Source: an uncultured Collinsella sp.
GTDB lineage: Bacteria; Actinomycetota; Coriobacteriia; Coriobacteriales; Coriobacteriaceae
Direction: 5' to 3'
DNA length: 12,592 bases
Assembly (NCBI GenBank): GCA_902478985.1
Contig: CABSNH010000035.1
Location: 1 to 12,592, forward strand
This document shows, one piece after another, positions 1-7,741 of this stretch. A program made the position numbers and the translations under genes. Numbering within the stretch: position 1 is the stretch's first letter; every line of letters starts with the position of its first letter. The notes under the pieces are model-generated. The model made no database searches. It was not told the DNA's origin and saw only the letters and a list, made by a program, of their open reading frames with translations.

Positions 1-2335
1 GTACGGTCCTGAGCACCTCTTGCGGGTCGACGTCGCGGCCTAGGTCAAAGACGGTATAGCCGTAGTTATCGAGCAGCATTTTGACGATGTTTTTACCGAT
101 GTCGTGGATGTCGCCCTTGACGGTGGCCACGCAGATCTTACCCTTATCGGCAATCTCGCCGGCGGGCATCAGCCGTTTGATGGTGTCGAAGCCCACGCGT
201 GCGGCCTCGGCCGAGGCCATGAGCTGCGGCAAGAAGAACTTGCCCTGGTCAAAGAGGACGCCGACCTCGTCGAGGGCGGGGATAAAGTGATTGTTGATGA
301 GGTCCATGGCGTCGTGATCTGCCAGCAGACGCTCGGTTTCGGCCGCGATCTCGCCTTTGCGGCCCGAGACGACCATGCGACGAATCGGGTCGTCGTTGCC
401 GTCGGTGCTGGCGGTGCCAGCGGCGGGCACAGTGTCGGTCGATGCGGCCTGAGCTGCTGCCGGGTTTGCGGCGATTTTGTACGGATCGGTCCAGCCGGCG
501 TAGCGCTCGATGTATCCGGTCGAGCCCTCGTCCTCAACGCTCAGGACGCGATAGCTGTAGACGGTATCCATAAAACGCTTGGAACCTGGGTTCATGATGG
601 GGGCGTCCAGGCCCGCGCCAAAAGCGGCAGCCAAAAAGACCGAGCCCAGCAGCGGGCGGGCAGGCAGGCCAAAGCTGATGTTCGACACACCGAGCGCGCA
701 TTTGACGCCCAGACGCTCCTTGCACAGGGACATGGCGCGCAGGATCTGCTCGGCCTGGCGCTGGTTGGTCGAGGCAGTCATGACCAGACAGTCGATGAGG
801 ATACGGTCCGGGCCGATGCCGTAGCGGGCAGCCTCGGTCACGATGCGCTCGGCGATGGCGAAGCGAGCCTCGGCGGTATCGGGAATGCCGCCTTCGTCGA
901 GCGTGAGGCCGACGACGTTGGTGCCGTAGTGGGCGACCAGCGGAAAGATCTCATCCATGATCTGCTGTTTGCCATTGACCGAGTTGATGATGGGCTTGCC
1001 GGCGTAGCGGCGCACGGCGGCCTCGACGGCTGCGGGGTCGGTGGAGTCGATCTGCAGCGGCAGCAGCGTGGAGCCCTGGAGCTGCTCGGTCGCCTGTTGG
1101 ATGATCTTGACCTCGTCGATCTCGGGCAGGCCCACGTTGACGTCCAGGATGTCGGCGCTCTGTTCCTGCTGGCTGATGCCCTGGCTCACGACGTAGTCAA
1201 GGTCGCCGTCGCGCAGGGCCTGCTGCAGGCGTTTTTTGCCGGTGGGATTGATGCGCTCGCCGATGACGGCGATCTTGTGGCCGTCGCAGGGGAGGTCCAC
1301 GACCGTCTGGGCGCTCGTGACCGACATGCTGGGCTTACGGTGACGCGGGCTGGGCGTGTGGTTGTCGATGAGGGTGCGCAGGGCGGCCATGTGCGCCGGC
1401 GTGGTTCCGCAGCAGCCGCCCACAACGCTCACGCCGTCCTCGATCATGCCGGCGACGGCCTTGGCGTATTCGGAGGCCTGGATGTCAAAGACGGTGTTGC
1501 CGTCGTCGTCCACGTGGGGGAGTCCTGCATTGGCCTGCACCATAACGGGCTTGTCCGTAACGGTGAGCATACGTGCGGCGAGCCCTCGGAGCTCGGCCGG
1601 TCCCTGGCTGCAGTTGATGCCCAAAACGTCGGCGCCGATGGCATCGAGCGTGATGGCGGCCACCTCGGGACTCGTACCCAGGAACGTGCGGCCGTCTTCC
1701 TCAAAGGTCATGGTGGCAAAGACGGGCAGGTCGGAGTTCTCGCGGCAGGCGAGGACGGCGGCCTTGATCTCGGCAAGGTCGGTCATGGTCTCGATAATAA
1801 AGAGGTCCACGCCCGCATCGACGCCGGCGCGCACTTCCTCGGCAAAGAGGTCGTAAGCCTCGTCAAAGCTGAGGGTGCCCAGGGGGCGCAGCAGGGCGCC
1901 GATGGGGCCGATGTCACCGGCGACGTAGTGGGCACCGGCCGCGCGGGCGCAGGTGACGGCCGCGGCAAAGACATCTGCCACGGTGGCGGCACCGTCGAGC
2001 TTGTGGGCGTTGGCGCCAAAGGTGTTGGCGGTGATCACGTCGCAGCCGGCCTCGACGTACTGACGCTGAATGTCGGTAATGACCTGAGGTTCCTCAAAGT
2101 TGAGCAGCTCGGGCAGGGCGCCGGCCTTCATGCCGGCCGCCTGCAACATGGTGCCCATGCCGCCGTCGAACAGCAGATGCCCCGTGCCCTCGATGGCGGC
2201 GCGCAGGCGATCGTCCTTAATGCGAAGGTCGTCGATCGTGCGCGTCTTGTATGCAGCGCCATTACGGCGTGCGGCATCAACGGGCGCCGCCAGCGCGGCG
2301 CCGTCCAGATCATGAGTGATAAGCGGAGTAAACAT
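1..2335 (-). CDS. metH: Cobalamin-dependent methionine synthase MetH (3' end outside window)
   Basis: Transfers the methyl group of 5-methyltetrahydrofolate to homocysteine through enzyme-bound cobalamin, in the cytoplasm. I translated the leftward frame from the ATG at 2335; it is open for 778 codons to the window edge. Three of the family's modules are visible. The homocysteine domain comes first, with zinc ligands Cys242 (GINCSQG) and Cys308-Cys309 (GGCCGTTPAH). A pterin domain follows, with GERINPTG at 359-366 and DVNVGLP after it. After an Ala/Thr-rich linker come the cap and the start of the cobalamin domain, with GDIHDIGKN around 741-749, where His744 is the expected cobalt ligand. The start has an AGGAG site 9-10 bases upstream and lies 9 bp after the reactivation gene, so it is an operon member. 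By comparison with E. coli, roughly 100 residues of the B12 domain are missing at the edge. The reactivation domain is encoded by the preceding gene, so a four-domain protein is not expected. Confidence 0.96.
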   Translation of the reverse strand, partial: MFTPLITHDLDGAALAAPVDAARRNGAAYKTRTIDDLRIKDDRLRAAIEGTGHLLFDGGMGTMLQAAGMKAGALPELLNFEEPQVITDIQRQYVEAGCDVITANTFGANAHKLDGAATVADVFAAAVTCARAAGAHYVAGDIGPIGALLRPLGTLSFDEAYDLFAEEVRAGVDAGVDLFIIETMTDLAEIKAAVLACRENSDLPVFATMTFEEDGRTFLGTSPEVAAITLDAIGADVLGINCSQGPAELRGLAARMLTVTDKPVMVQANAGLPHVDDDGNTVFDIQASEYAKAVAGMIEDGVSVVGGCCGTTPAHMAALRTLIDNHTPSPRHRKPSMSVTSAQTVVDLPCDGHKIAVIGERINPTGKKRLQQALRDGDLDYVVSQGISQQEQSADILDVNVGLPEIDEVKIIQQATEQLQGSTLLPLQIDSTDPAAVEAAVRRYAGKPIINSVNGKQQIMDEIFPLVAHYGTNVVGLTLDEGGIPDTAEARFAIAERIVTEAARYGIGPDRILIDCLVMTASTNQRQAEQILRAMSLCKERLGVKCALGVSNISFGLPARPLLGSVFLAAAFGAGLDAPIMNPGSKRFMDTVYSYRVLSVEDEGSTGYIERYAGWTDPYKIAANPAAAQAASTDTVPAAGTASTDGNDDPIRRMVVSGRKGEIAAETERLLADHDAMDLINNHFIPALDEVGVLFDQGKFFLPQLMASAEAARVGFDTIKRLMPAGEIADKGKICVATVKGDIHDIGKNIVKMLLDNYGYTVFDLGRDVDPQEVLRTV

Positions 2336-2344
2336 CGAGGGCTC

Positions 2345-3133
2345 CTAATGGCTGGAATAGCAGGTGGTGTGGGCGGCACGGAAGCGGCAGTGCTCGCGCA
2401 TGCGGCAGATATTGCAGGTGGGGCGGCTCCGGGCGTCGTGGACCTCGCCGTCAAACAGACCGATCACTGCGGTCACGCTCTTGGTGGGCATGAGCAGACT
2501 GGTAGGTGTGACGGTAAGCCCGATGAGCCGCGTAGCGTTGAGCGCAGCCACGATTGAGCGCTGGGCCGTAAGCGGGCAGTCGCCGTAGCCGGGACTAAAG
2601 CGCCAGTTGCCGGCGAGTCCGTGTGCGGCGGCTGCAGCCTTGACCTGCTGGTCCATCTGCTCGATGGCGGCTTCTACATAGGCAGAGCATGCGGCGTCGA
2701 GCACGGCTCCCTCCAGGGGCTGCTGGGCTCCCGTGGTACGCAGGCGGCGCTCGGCGTCCATGCCGAGGGTGCATGCCATGAGTGCGGCAAAGCGGGCGTC
2801 TTTGAGATGTCGATAGATATCGCGGCCCCGCAGCTCAACGTTGGTGCCGACCAAGCGAATGCAAGGCTCGCTCTGTTCATCGACGCCCGTGGCATCGATG
2901 GCAAATATGCGGCGCACGCCACGGGGCTCAATGTCCAGCTCCAGACGCTCAACGACAAGCTCAATACGCTGCGACAGCTCTGGCTCAATCTGCTGGCCGC
3001 CGTAGCCCAGGTAGCGCAGCATCTCGGCACGGTCGACACGAGGGTGGTAGGCAGCGTCGATACGATAAAGCGCCGGCGACGCAAGGTCGGCCGGCACTTC
3101 AACAACGGTTATATCGGCGTGCGGTTTTTCCAT
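2345..3133 (-). CDS. Stand-alone methionine synthase reactivation-domain protein
   Basis: A 262-residue protein resembling the C-terminal S-adenosylmethionine-binding activation domain of MetH, which in E. coli re-methylates inactive cob(II)alamin using SAM and a reduced flavodoxin. The key visible signature is RFSPGYGD at 178-185, matching the family's R-x-x-PGY motif for SAM binding. The C-terminus carries a compact cysteine cluster (C240-x2-C243-x5-C249, plus C258) that E. coli MetH lacks. Its role is unknown to me; metal binding is possible. The start codon overlaps the metF stop as TAATG (3131-3135), implying translational coupling, and metH begins 9 bp downstream. Split reactivation domains are known in clostridia and Thermotoga-type systems. 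The nearby flavodoxin-like ferredoxin gene at 6704 could in principle supply electrons, but that is only inference. Confidence 0.88.
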   Translation of the reverse strand: MEKPHADITVVEVPADLASPALYRIDAAYHPRVDRAEMLRYLGYGGQQIEPELSQRIELVVERLELDIEPRGVRRIFAIDATGVDEQSEPCIRLVGTNVELRGRDIYRHLKDARFAALMACTLGMDAERRLRTTGAQQPLEGAVLDAACSAYVEAAIEQMDQQVKAAAAAHGLAGNWRFSPGYGDCPLTAQRSIVAALNATRLIGLTVTPTSLLMPTKSVTAVIGLFDGEVHDARSRPTCNICRMREHCRFRAAHTTCYSSH

Positions 3134-4005
3134 TACCCCAGGCGCTCCATAATGGTCGCGGCGATTGCAGGACGGTTCATAGTGTACAGGTGCAGACCGT
3201 CGGCACCGTGCTCCTTAAGGTCGCAAAGCTGACGAGCAGCATAATCTACACCGGCCGCCTGCAGGCTCTCGGGGTCGTTCTCGTACTTGGCGAGAATCTT
3301 GATGACGGGGGAGGGCAGCGACGCACCGCACATAAAGACCATGCGGCTGATCTGCGACTTGCCCATAAACGGCATGATGCCCGCGGTAATGGGCACGGTG
3401 ATGCCGGCCTTGTCGGCAAGCTCGCGAAAACGGTAAAAGCACTCGTTATCAAAAAAGAGCTGCGTCACAAAGAAGCTCGCGCCGGCGTCCTGTTTTTGCT
3501 TGAGGTGCTCGACCGAGAGGTTGAGATCCTCGCAGGCAATGTGGCCCTCGGGGTAGGCTGCGGCACCCACGCAAAAGCCGGCGTCGACGAGCTCGGGGAT
3601 AAGGTCGCGGGCGTAGGCGTAGTCCGAGGCGGGCTTGTCGTCCTCGGTCGCGCCAGCGGGAAGATCACCGCGCAGGGCCAGGATGTTTTCAACGCCGACG
3701 GTGCGATGCTCGTCGATCTTGGCGGCGATATCGGCGTGGGTGCGGCCCACGCAGGTGAGGTGCGCTACCGAGGGCGTATCGAATTCGCTCGAAATCATAT
3801 GCGCGATGGGGGCGGTGGTGGCACCGTTGCCCGAGCCGCCGGCTGAGCAGGTGACCGAGACAAAGCTCGGCGAAAGCTTGCACAGATTGCCTGCCACTTT
3901 GCGAGCCGTGTCGAGGGTCAGCTCGCCCTTGGGCGGGAACATCTCAAACGAAACGGGTACGGTGCCCTGGGATGCTGCCTGCTTAAAAAGCTCGTCGACG
4001 CGCAT
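3133..4005 (-). CDS. metF: Methylenetetrahydrofolate reductase MetF
   Basis: Reduces 5,10-methylenetetrahydrofolate to 5-methyltetrahydrofolate with FAD, feeding the methionine synthase encoded downstream in the same operon. I place the start at 4005 (MRVDELFKQ), giving 290 residues, the usual size. An AAAGGAG site lies 6-7 bases upstream, whereas the longer open frame to 4071 adds 22 residues with no family character. Visible motifs: SFEMFPPKGE, where Glu21 corresponds to the catalytic Glu28 of E. coli; LALRGDLP, the flavin/folate-site loop; TQLFFDNECFYRF, with the substrate-contacting Gln; and GIMPFMGKSQ. The stop overlaps the next start by one base. It is the first gene of the operon, so its promoter must lie in the 4006-4431 gap shared with the divergent glutamine synthetase gene. 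Confidence 0.96.
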   Translation of the reverse strand: MRVDELFKQAASQGTVPVSFEMFPPKGELTLDTARKVAGNLCKLSPSFVSVTCSAGGSGNGATTAPIAHMISSEFDTPSVAHLTCVGRTHADIAAKIDEHRTVGVENILALRGDLPAGATEDDKPASDYAYARDLIPELVDAGFCVGAAAYPEGHIACEDLNLSVEHLKQKQDAGASFFVTQLFFDNECFYRFRELADKAGITVPITAGIMPFMGKSQISRMVFMCGASLPSPVIKILAKYENDPESLQAAGVDYAARQLCDLKEHGADGLHLYTMNRPAIAATIMERLG

Positions 4006-4153
4006 ATCGTGCTCCTTTAGATACGTAATAGTGCGATGTGTTGTAAGGATTCTACAGCACCACTGTGCCACGATGGAGTTTCACTCGCTATTTGGGGATA
4101 CCAATCGAAAATGCTTCGCTATCGGCATTTCCTATAACAGGGCGGTCAATGTA

Positions 4154-4211
4154 GGATGGGGCTATATCGAATGGTATCTGATACGAAATACCAGTTAATA
4201 AAGCCCCGTCC
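4154..4211. promoter_or_regulatory. Nested inverted repeats in the metF-glnA intergenic gap
   Basis: An outer 10-bp inverted repeat pairs GGATGGGGCT (4154-4163) with AGCCCCGTCC (4202-4211). As plus-strand RNA it is fully paired with one G-U; on the minus strand there is one C-A mismatch. Inside it, TGGTAT (4172-4177) pairs with ATACCA (4188-4193), and an 11-bp perfect palindrome GTATCTGATAC (4174-4184) overlaps. No T-run follows on either strand, so it is not an intrinsic terminator. It sits about 150 bp upstream of metF and 220 bp upstream of glnA. It could be an operator for the met operon or part of an RNA leader. I could not match it to a SAM or cobalamin riboswitch. Confidence 0.4.
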
Positions 4212-4307
4212 CAAATTGACTACCCTTAAACCATGGGAAGAGGTCTGCAATTTATGCAGTTGATTGGCTGTTGAGGGTGGCAACGCCGCCTCGATAGGGT
4301 AACCTCA

Positions 4308-4352
4308 TTGATTGGTTTCGCGACAGCAACATAACGGTAATGTCGCGGAAAC
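4308..4352 (+). promoter_or_regulatory. Candidate glnA promoter with phased GlnR-like half-sites
   Basis: A possible -35 TTGATT (4308-4313) and -10 CATAAC (4330-4335) are separated by 16 bp. Overlapping and following them are three 5-bp half-sites exactly 11 bp apart: GCAAC (4326), GTAAT (4337) and GAAAC (4348). This resembles the actinobacterial GlnR pattern of GTnAC and GAAAC boxes with 6-bp gaps. The same stretch also forms an inverted repeat, CGCGACA (4319-4325) with TGTCGCG (4341-4347), extendable by two pairs. Either reading would place a control site on the glutamine synthetase promoter, which suits a nitrogen-regulated gene. The promoter elements are weak matches and no regulator gene is in the window. 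Confidence 0.35.
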
Positions 4353-4356
4353 ACGG

Positions 4357-4410
4357 CGAGTCTAAGCTATGACTCGTTCGTTAGTAATCAACACCGCTTC
4401 TCACGCGGTG
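4357..4410 (+). promoter_or_regulatory. Two hairpins in the glnA 5' leader
   Basis: CGAGTC (4357-4362) pairs with GACTCG (4371-4376) across an 8-base loop. CACCGC (4392-4397) pairs with GCGGTG (4405-4410) across 7 bases, ending about 11 bases before the GGGAG ribosome-binding site at 4421. They could insulate or modulate translation of glnA. I do not recognise a known glutamine riboswitch here. Confidence 0.35.
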
Positions 4411-4431
4411 CCGATACGAAGGGAGTTCCGT

Positions 4432-6519
4432 ATGGCCGAACTTACTGACCGCTTCGGGACCATGGTGTTCTCTGAGGAAGTCATGAAGGACTACCTCCCC
4501 AAGGACATTTGGAAACGCCTTGCTGCAACCCTCGAGGGCGGTGAGCCGCTCGACCTGGACGTGGCCAACGCCGTTGCCCATGCCATGAAGGTCTGGGCCA
4601 TCTCCAAGGGTGCGACGCACTACGCGCACTGGTTCCAGCCGCTTTCGGGCATTACTTCCGAGAAGCACGATAGCTTCCTGGAGCCCAACCACGACGGCAC
4701 CGCCATTACCAAGTTTACGGGCAAGAACCTCATCCAGGGCGAGCCGGACGCCTCCAGCTTCCCCAACGGCGGCCTGCGCGCTACCTTCGAGGCCCGTGGC
4801 TACACCGCTTGGGATCCCACTAGCCCCGCCTTTATCAAGGACGATGTCCTGTGCATCCCCACGGCTTTCTGCTCCTACACGGGCGAGGCCCTGGACAAGA
4901 AGACCCCGCTGCTGCGTTCCATGACCGCGCTCTCGCGTGAGTCTAAGCGCGTTTTGGCTCTGTTTGGCAAGACCCCCAAGAAGGTCGTTCCTTCCGTGGG
5001 CGACGAGCAGGAGTACTTCCTGATCAAAAAGGACGCTTACCGCAAGCGCAAGGACCTGGTCATCACTGGCCGCACCCTCTTTGGTGCTGCTCCCTGCAAG
5101 GGTCAGGAGCTCGAGGAGCACTACTTTGGCGCTATCCGCCCCACCGTCTCGGCCTATATGAAGGATCTGGACGATGAGCTGTGGGCGCTTGGCATTCCCG
5201 CCAAGACCAAGCACAACGAGGTTGCTCCCTGCCAGCATGAGCTCGCACCGGTCTATGGCGAGGTCAACGAGGCCATCGACCAGAATCTGGTCATGATGGA
5301 GAAAATGAAGCTCATCGCCTCCCGCCATGACTTGGTCTGTCTGCTGCACGAGAAGCCCTTCGAGGGCATCAACGGTTCGGGCAAGCACAACAACTGGTCG
5401 CTTGGCACCGAGTCCGAGAATCTGCTCGATCCGGGCGACACCCCGCTCGACAACCTGCAGTTCATCGTCTTCCTCACCGCGGTGATCGAGGCCGTCGATA
5501 ACTATCAGGAGCTCCTGCGTGCTTCCGTTGCCTCGGCCGGCAACGACCATCGTCTGGGCGCCAACGAGGCTCCTCCGGCGATTATGTCCATCTTCCTGGG
5601 CGACCAGCTTACCGAGGTCGTCGAGAAAATCATCGATGGCAAGGCTTCCGTCCATGCCACGCGCGGCGTGCTCGACCTGGGTGCCGATACCCTGCCCAAG
5701 CTGATGCAGGACAACACCGATCGCAACCGCACCTCCCCGTTTGCCTTTACCGGCAACAAGTTCGAGTTCCGTGCCTGCGGCTCCGAGCAGAACGTCTCCG
5801 ACTCCAACCTGGTGCTCGATGCCGCCGTGGCCAAGTCGCTCAAGTCCTTCGCCGACGCGCTTGAGGGTACGCCCGAGGATGAGTTCCAGGACGCTGCGCT
5901 CGAGTACTGCAAGAAGGTCCTGACCGACCACCAGCGCATCCTCTTTTCCGGCGATGGCTACTCCGACGAGTGGCCCGTTGAGGCCGAGAAGCGCGGCCTT
6001 GCCAACAACAAGACCACGGCCGACGCCCTGCCCGCCTTTGTTTCCGAAAAGGCCATCGCGCTCTTTGAGGAGACGGGTGTCCTGACCAAGGCCGAGGCTC
6101 AGTGCCGCTACGACTGCAAGCTCGAGAAGTACAACAAGCTCATGAACATCGAGGCCACCACGATGGTTCGCGAGGCGCGTCGTACCTATCGCCCGGTCAT
6201 TACCGCCTATGCCACCAAGGTCGCTAAGGGCCTTGAGACTATTCGTGCCGCCGGTGCTGAGGCCGCCATGCAGTGCGAGCAGAACACGCTCAACAAGCTC
6301 TGCAACGGTATCACCACCATTAACGACTCCATCAAGGCGCTCGACGCCGTGCATCAGAAGGCCGAGGCCCTCGATGGCCAGGAGCAGGCCAACGTGTACG
6401 CGCACGAGGTCGTTCCTGCTATGGATACGCTGCGCGCCGCCGTGGACGCCATGGAGGAGATCGTGGCCGCCGACTACTGGCCGGTCCCGACCTACGACGA
6501 CATTCTGTTCTATGTGTAA
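4432..6519 (+). CDS. glnA: Type III glutamine synthetase (GlnN family)
   Basis: Condenses glutamate and ammonia to glutamine with ATP; the main ammonia-assimilating enzyme, cytoplasmic. At 695 residues it has the large GSIII size (about 700-730), well above the roughly 450 of GSI. The start MAELTDRFG at 4432 is chosen because GGGAG precedes it by 6-7 bases; an in-frame ATG at 4369 lies within the hairpin-rich leader and has no such site. Visible motifs: VGDEQEYFLI (metal-binding Glu), the KHNEVAPCQHELAPVY stretch, GINGSGKHNNWS at 312-323 (GSIII metal/ATP region with the His), ANEAPPAIMSIFLGDQL, and NRTSPFAFTGNKFEFR at 432-447 (the conserved Arg loop). A long helical C-terminal part follows, as in the family. 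Ile codons are ATC/ATT only; I found no in-frame ATA. It is monocistronic, ending at a strong terminator. Confidence 0.97.
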   Translation: MAELTDRFGTMVFSEEVMKDYLPKDIWKRLAATLEGGEPLDLDVANAVAHAMKVWAISKGATHYAHWFQPLSGITSEKHDSFLEPNHDGTAITKFTGKNLIQGEPDASSFPNGGLRATFEARGYTAWDPTSPAFIKDDVLCIPTAFCSYTGEALDKKTPLLRSMTALSRESKRVLALFGKTPKKVVPSVGDEQEYFLIKKDAYRKRKDLVITGRTLFGAAPCKGQELEEHYFGAIRPTVSAYMKDLDDELWALGIPAKTKHNEVAPCQHELAPVYGEVNEAIDQNLVMMEKMKLIASRHDLVCLLHEKPFEGINGSGKHNNWSLGTESENLLDPGDTPLDNLQFIVFLTAVIEAVDNYQELLRASVASAGNDHRLGANEAPPAIMSIFLGDQLTEVVEKIIDGKASVHATRGVLDLGADTLPKLMQDNTDRNRTSPFAFTGNKFEFRACGSEQNVSDSNLVLDAAVAKSLKSFADALEGTPEDEFQDAALEYCKKVLTDHQRILFSGDGYSDEWPVEAEKRGLANNKTTADALPAFVSEKAIALFEETGVLTKAEAQCRYDCKLEKYNKLMNIEATTMVREARRTYRPVITAYATKVAKGLETIRAAGAEAAMQCEQNTLNKLCNGITTINDSIKALDAVHQKAEALDGQEQANVYAHEVVPAMDTLRAAVDAMEEIVAADYWPVPTYDDILFYV

Positions 6520-6542
6520 CAGACACGTTTGATTTTGCGTGC

Positions 6543-6577
6543 GAAGGGGTCTCGCCTGTGCGAGGCCCCTTCTTTTT
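6543..6577 (+). terminator. Intrinsic terminator of glnA
   Basis: A 13-bp stem (6543-6555 with 6560-6572, one G-U pair) and a CTGT loop are followed by TTTTT at 6573-6577. It begins 23 bp after the glutamine synthetase stop codon. Confidence 0.92.
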
Positions 6578-6703
6578 ATGTCGCTCGGACCTGCTTTGAA
6601 CTTGCAACCGAGCAAGCGTTTCGCGCGGGGCATCTTAAAAGTTGTAACCTGTTTTGGCATGCGGACGTTTCGGGCGTTTGTTCGTAAAGGGGAGGATTAT
6701 CCG

Positions 6704-7465
6704 ATGAAGGTATTCGATATCGTGTTTAGCCCGACCGGCGGAACGGAAAAGGCGTCTGGCTACATTGCCAATACGTTGGAAGGGGAAACCGTTGCTGTAG
6801 ATCTGACCGATAGCGGGCTTGGTTTTCGCACGGTTGCGATGACAAAAGAGGATGTAGCCGTGATCGCGGTGCCTTCGTATGGCGGGCGAGTCCCGGCTGT
6901 TGCCGTGGAGCGCTTGGGTATGATGCGGGGAAACGGCGCACGGGCAGTTCTGGTTTGTGTTTACGGAAACCGCGCGTATGAGGACACGCTGGTCGAGCTT
7001 GAGGACGTGGCGAAAGACGCGGGCTTTCGGGTGATCGCGGCAGTTTCTGCCATCGCCGAGCATTCTATTGTTCGCCAGTTTGCCGCCGGTCGGCCAGATG
7101 CTCAGGACGCGGCACAGCTCACTGGGTTTGCGGATCAGATTCAGCAAAAGATATCTGCAGGAGATGCTTCTGAGCCGGCTATTCCGGGTAATCGTCCTTA
7201 TAAGAAAGCTGGGGGCGCCGGTATGGTACCTAAGGTCACAAGGGGATGCACCGCCTGCGGAGCTTGTGCCGCAGCGTGTCCCGTTGGCGCTATCGATAAA
7301 GACGATCCTAAGCGGGTGGACAAAAAGGCCTGCATTTCCTGCATGCGCTGCATTGCCGTATGTCCGTGGGGCGCTCGCGCGGTAAATCCCGTCATGCTCT
7401 CTGCGGCTACCAAGATGTTGAGCAAAGCCTGCTCTGAGCGGAAGGAGTGCGAGCTGTTTATCTAG
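6704..7465 (+). CDS. EFR1-type flavodoxin-like ferredoxin (two 4Fe-4S clusters)
   Basis: A 253-residue protein with an N-terminal flavodoxin-like half and a C-terminal two-cluster ferredoxin. SPTGGT at 9-14 resembles the phosphate-binding loop of flavodoxins, and VPSYGGRVPAVAVERL the second flavin loop. The clusters are C182-x2-C185-x2-C188-x3-C192-P and C210-x2-C213-x2-C216-x3-C220-P, both complete. This matches the EFR1 family of anaerobes, presumed to be electron carriers; their partners are not known to me. The start MKVFDIVF at 6704 is supported by GGGGAGGA about 9-10 bases upstream. An upstream extension in the same frame, to 6539, would run through the glnA terminator and is not credible. 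It stands alone between two terminators. Confidence 0.87.
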   Translation: MKVFDIVFSPTGGTEKASGYIANTLEGETVAVDLTDSGLGFRTVAMTKEDVAVIAVPSYGGRVPAVAVERLGMMRGNGARAVLVCVYGNRAYEDTLVELEDVAKDAGFRVIAAVSAIAEHSIVRQFAAGRPDAQDAAQLTGFADQIQQKISAGDASEPAIPGNRPYKKAGGAGMVPKVTRGCTACGACAAACPVGAIDKDDPKRVDKKACISCMRCIAVCPWGARAVNPVMLSAATKMLSKACSERKECELFI

Positions 7466-7506
7466 CGCAAGGGCCCGGAGTCCTCTTCATCTAATGTCAA
7501 AATAGA

Positions 7507-7549
7507 ACGAACCCGTGCGATGGTAACTCGCACGGGTTCGTACATTTTT
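7507..7549 (+). terminator. Intrinsic terminator after the ferredoxin gene
   Basis: A perfect 14-bp stem (7507-7520 with 7528-7541) and 7-base loop are followed by ACA and TTTTT (7545-7549). Read leftward, the same hairpin is followed by TCTATTTT, so it may work in both directions. Leftward it also lies just beyond the 18-bp tRNA-end copy at 7554-7571. Confidence 0.8.
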
Positions 7550-7553
7550 GAGT

Positions 7554-7571
7554 TGGTGCCCCCAGCGGGAT
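7554..7571 (-). repeat. 18-bp extra copy of the tRNA-Glu 3' end
   Basis: The 18 bases 7554-7571 are identical to 7742-7759. Read leftward they are the tRNA 3' end ATCCCGCTGGGGGCACCA (half of the T-arm, acceptor strand and CCA). The rest of the tRNA is absent: sequence to the right diverges immediately. A terminator-like hairpin follows in the leftward direction, as it would after a tRNA gene. It is probably a scar of an older insertion or a truncated second tRNA copy. Confidence 0.6.
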
Positions 7572-7697
7572 GTCCGCGTGCGGCTGGCGCCGCCCGCTTT
7601 CGCTGCGTCGCTCCGCTCCTTGCGTGCTGCGCTGGAAAACGCTTCGCGTTTCCTCAGCTCCGCACCCTGCCGGGTTCGAATCCCGGCGTTGAGGCAG
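7572..7697. other. GC-rich gap with a T-arm-like hairpin, no gene
   Basis: This stretch lies between the two tRNA-end copies. It contains the hairpin GCCGGG-TTCGAAT-CCCGGC (7669-7687), which reads as a canonical tRNA T-arm on the plus strand, and GGAAAACGC-TTC-GCGTTTCC (7634-7653), an 8-bp stem with one extra base. I could not fold a full tRNA from either strand. Open frames here look incidental. Confidence 0.45.
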
Positions 7698-7730
7698 AAA
7701 AAAGCCCGCTACCGAATTGGTAACGGGCTT
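7698..7730 (-). terminator. Leftward terminator of the original tRNA-Glu gene
   Basis: Read leftward, a 12-bp stem (7730-7719 with 7713-7702, one G-U) with a 5-base loop is followed by six T. It starts 11 bp after the tRNA CCA end at 7742, as expected for a tRNA gene transcribed leftward before the insertion. Confidence 0.8.
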
Positions 7731-7741
7731 CTCAGATTCTG

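Noticed and set aside
104..2557. 817-codon open frame on the plus strand opposite metH
   Set aside because: The opposite strand encodes MetH with all motifs; the long frame is a by-product of GC-rich codons and has no recognisable domain.
4272..4303. T-box-like stretch (GAGGGTGGCAACGCC) upstream of glnA
   Set aside because: No specifier stem, no competing terminator, and glutamine synthetase is not an expected T-box target.
4381..6660. 759-codon open frame on the minus strand opposite the glutamine synthetase gene
   Set aside because: Mirror frame of a highly conserved enzyme; Leu/Gly/Val-rich with no domain, and it runs through the terminator.
7630..7700. Complete tRNA gene on the plus strand around the T-arm hairpin
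   Set aside because: The sequence after the T-arm (CGTTGAG) has no matching 5' acceptor strand upstream, and no anticodon or D-arm folds.
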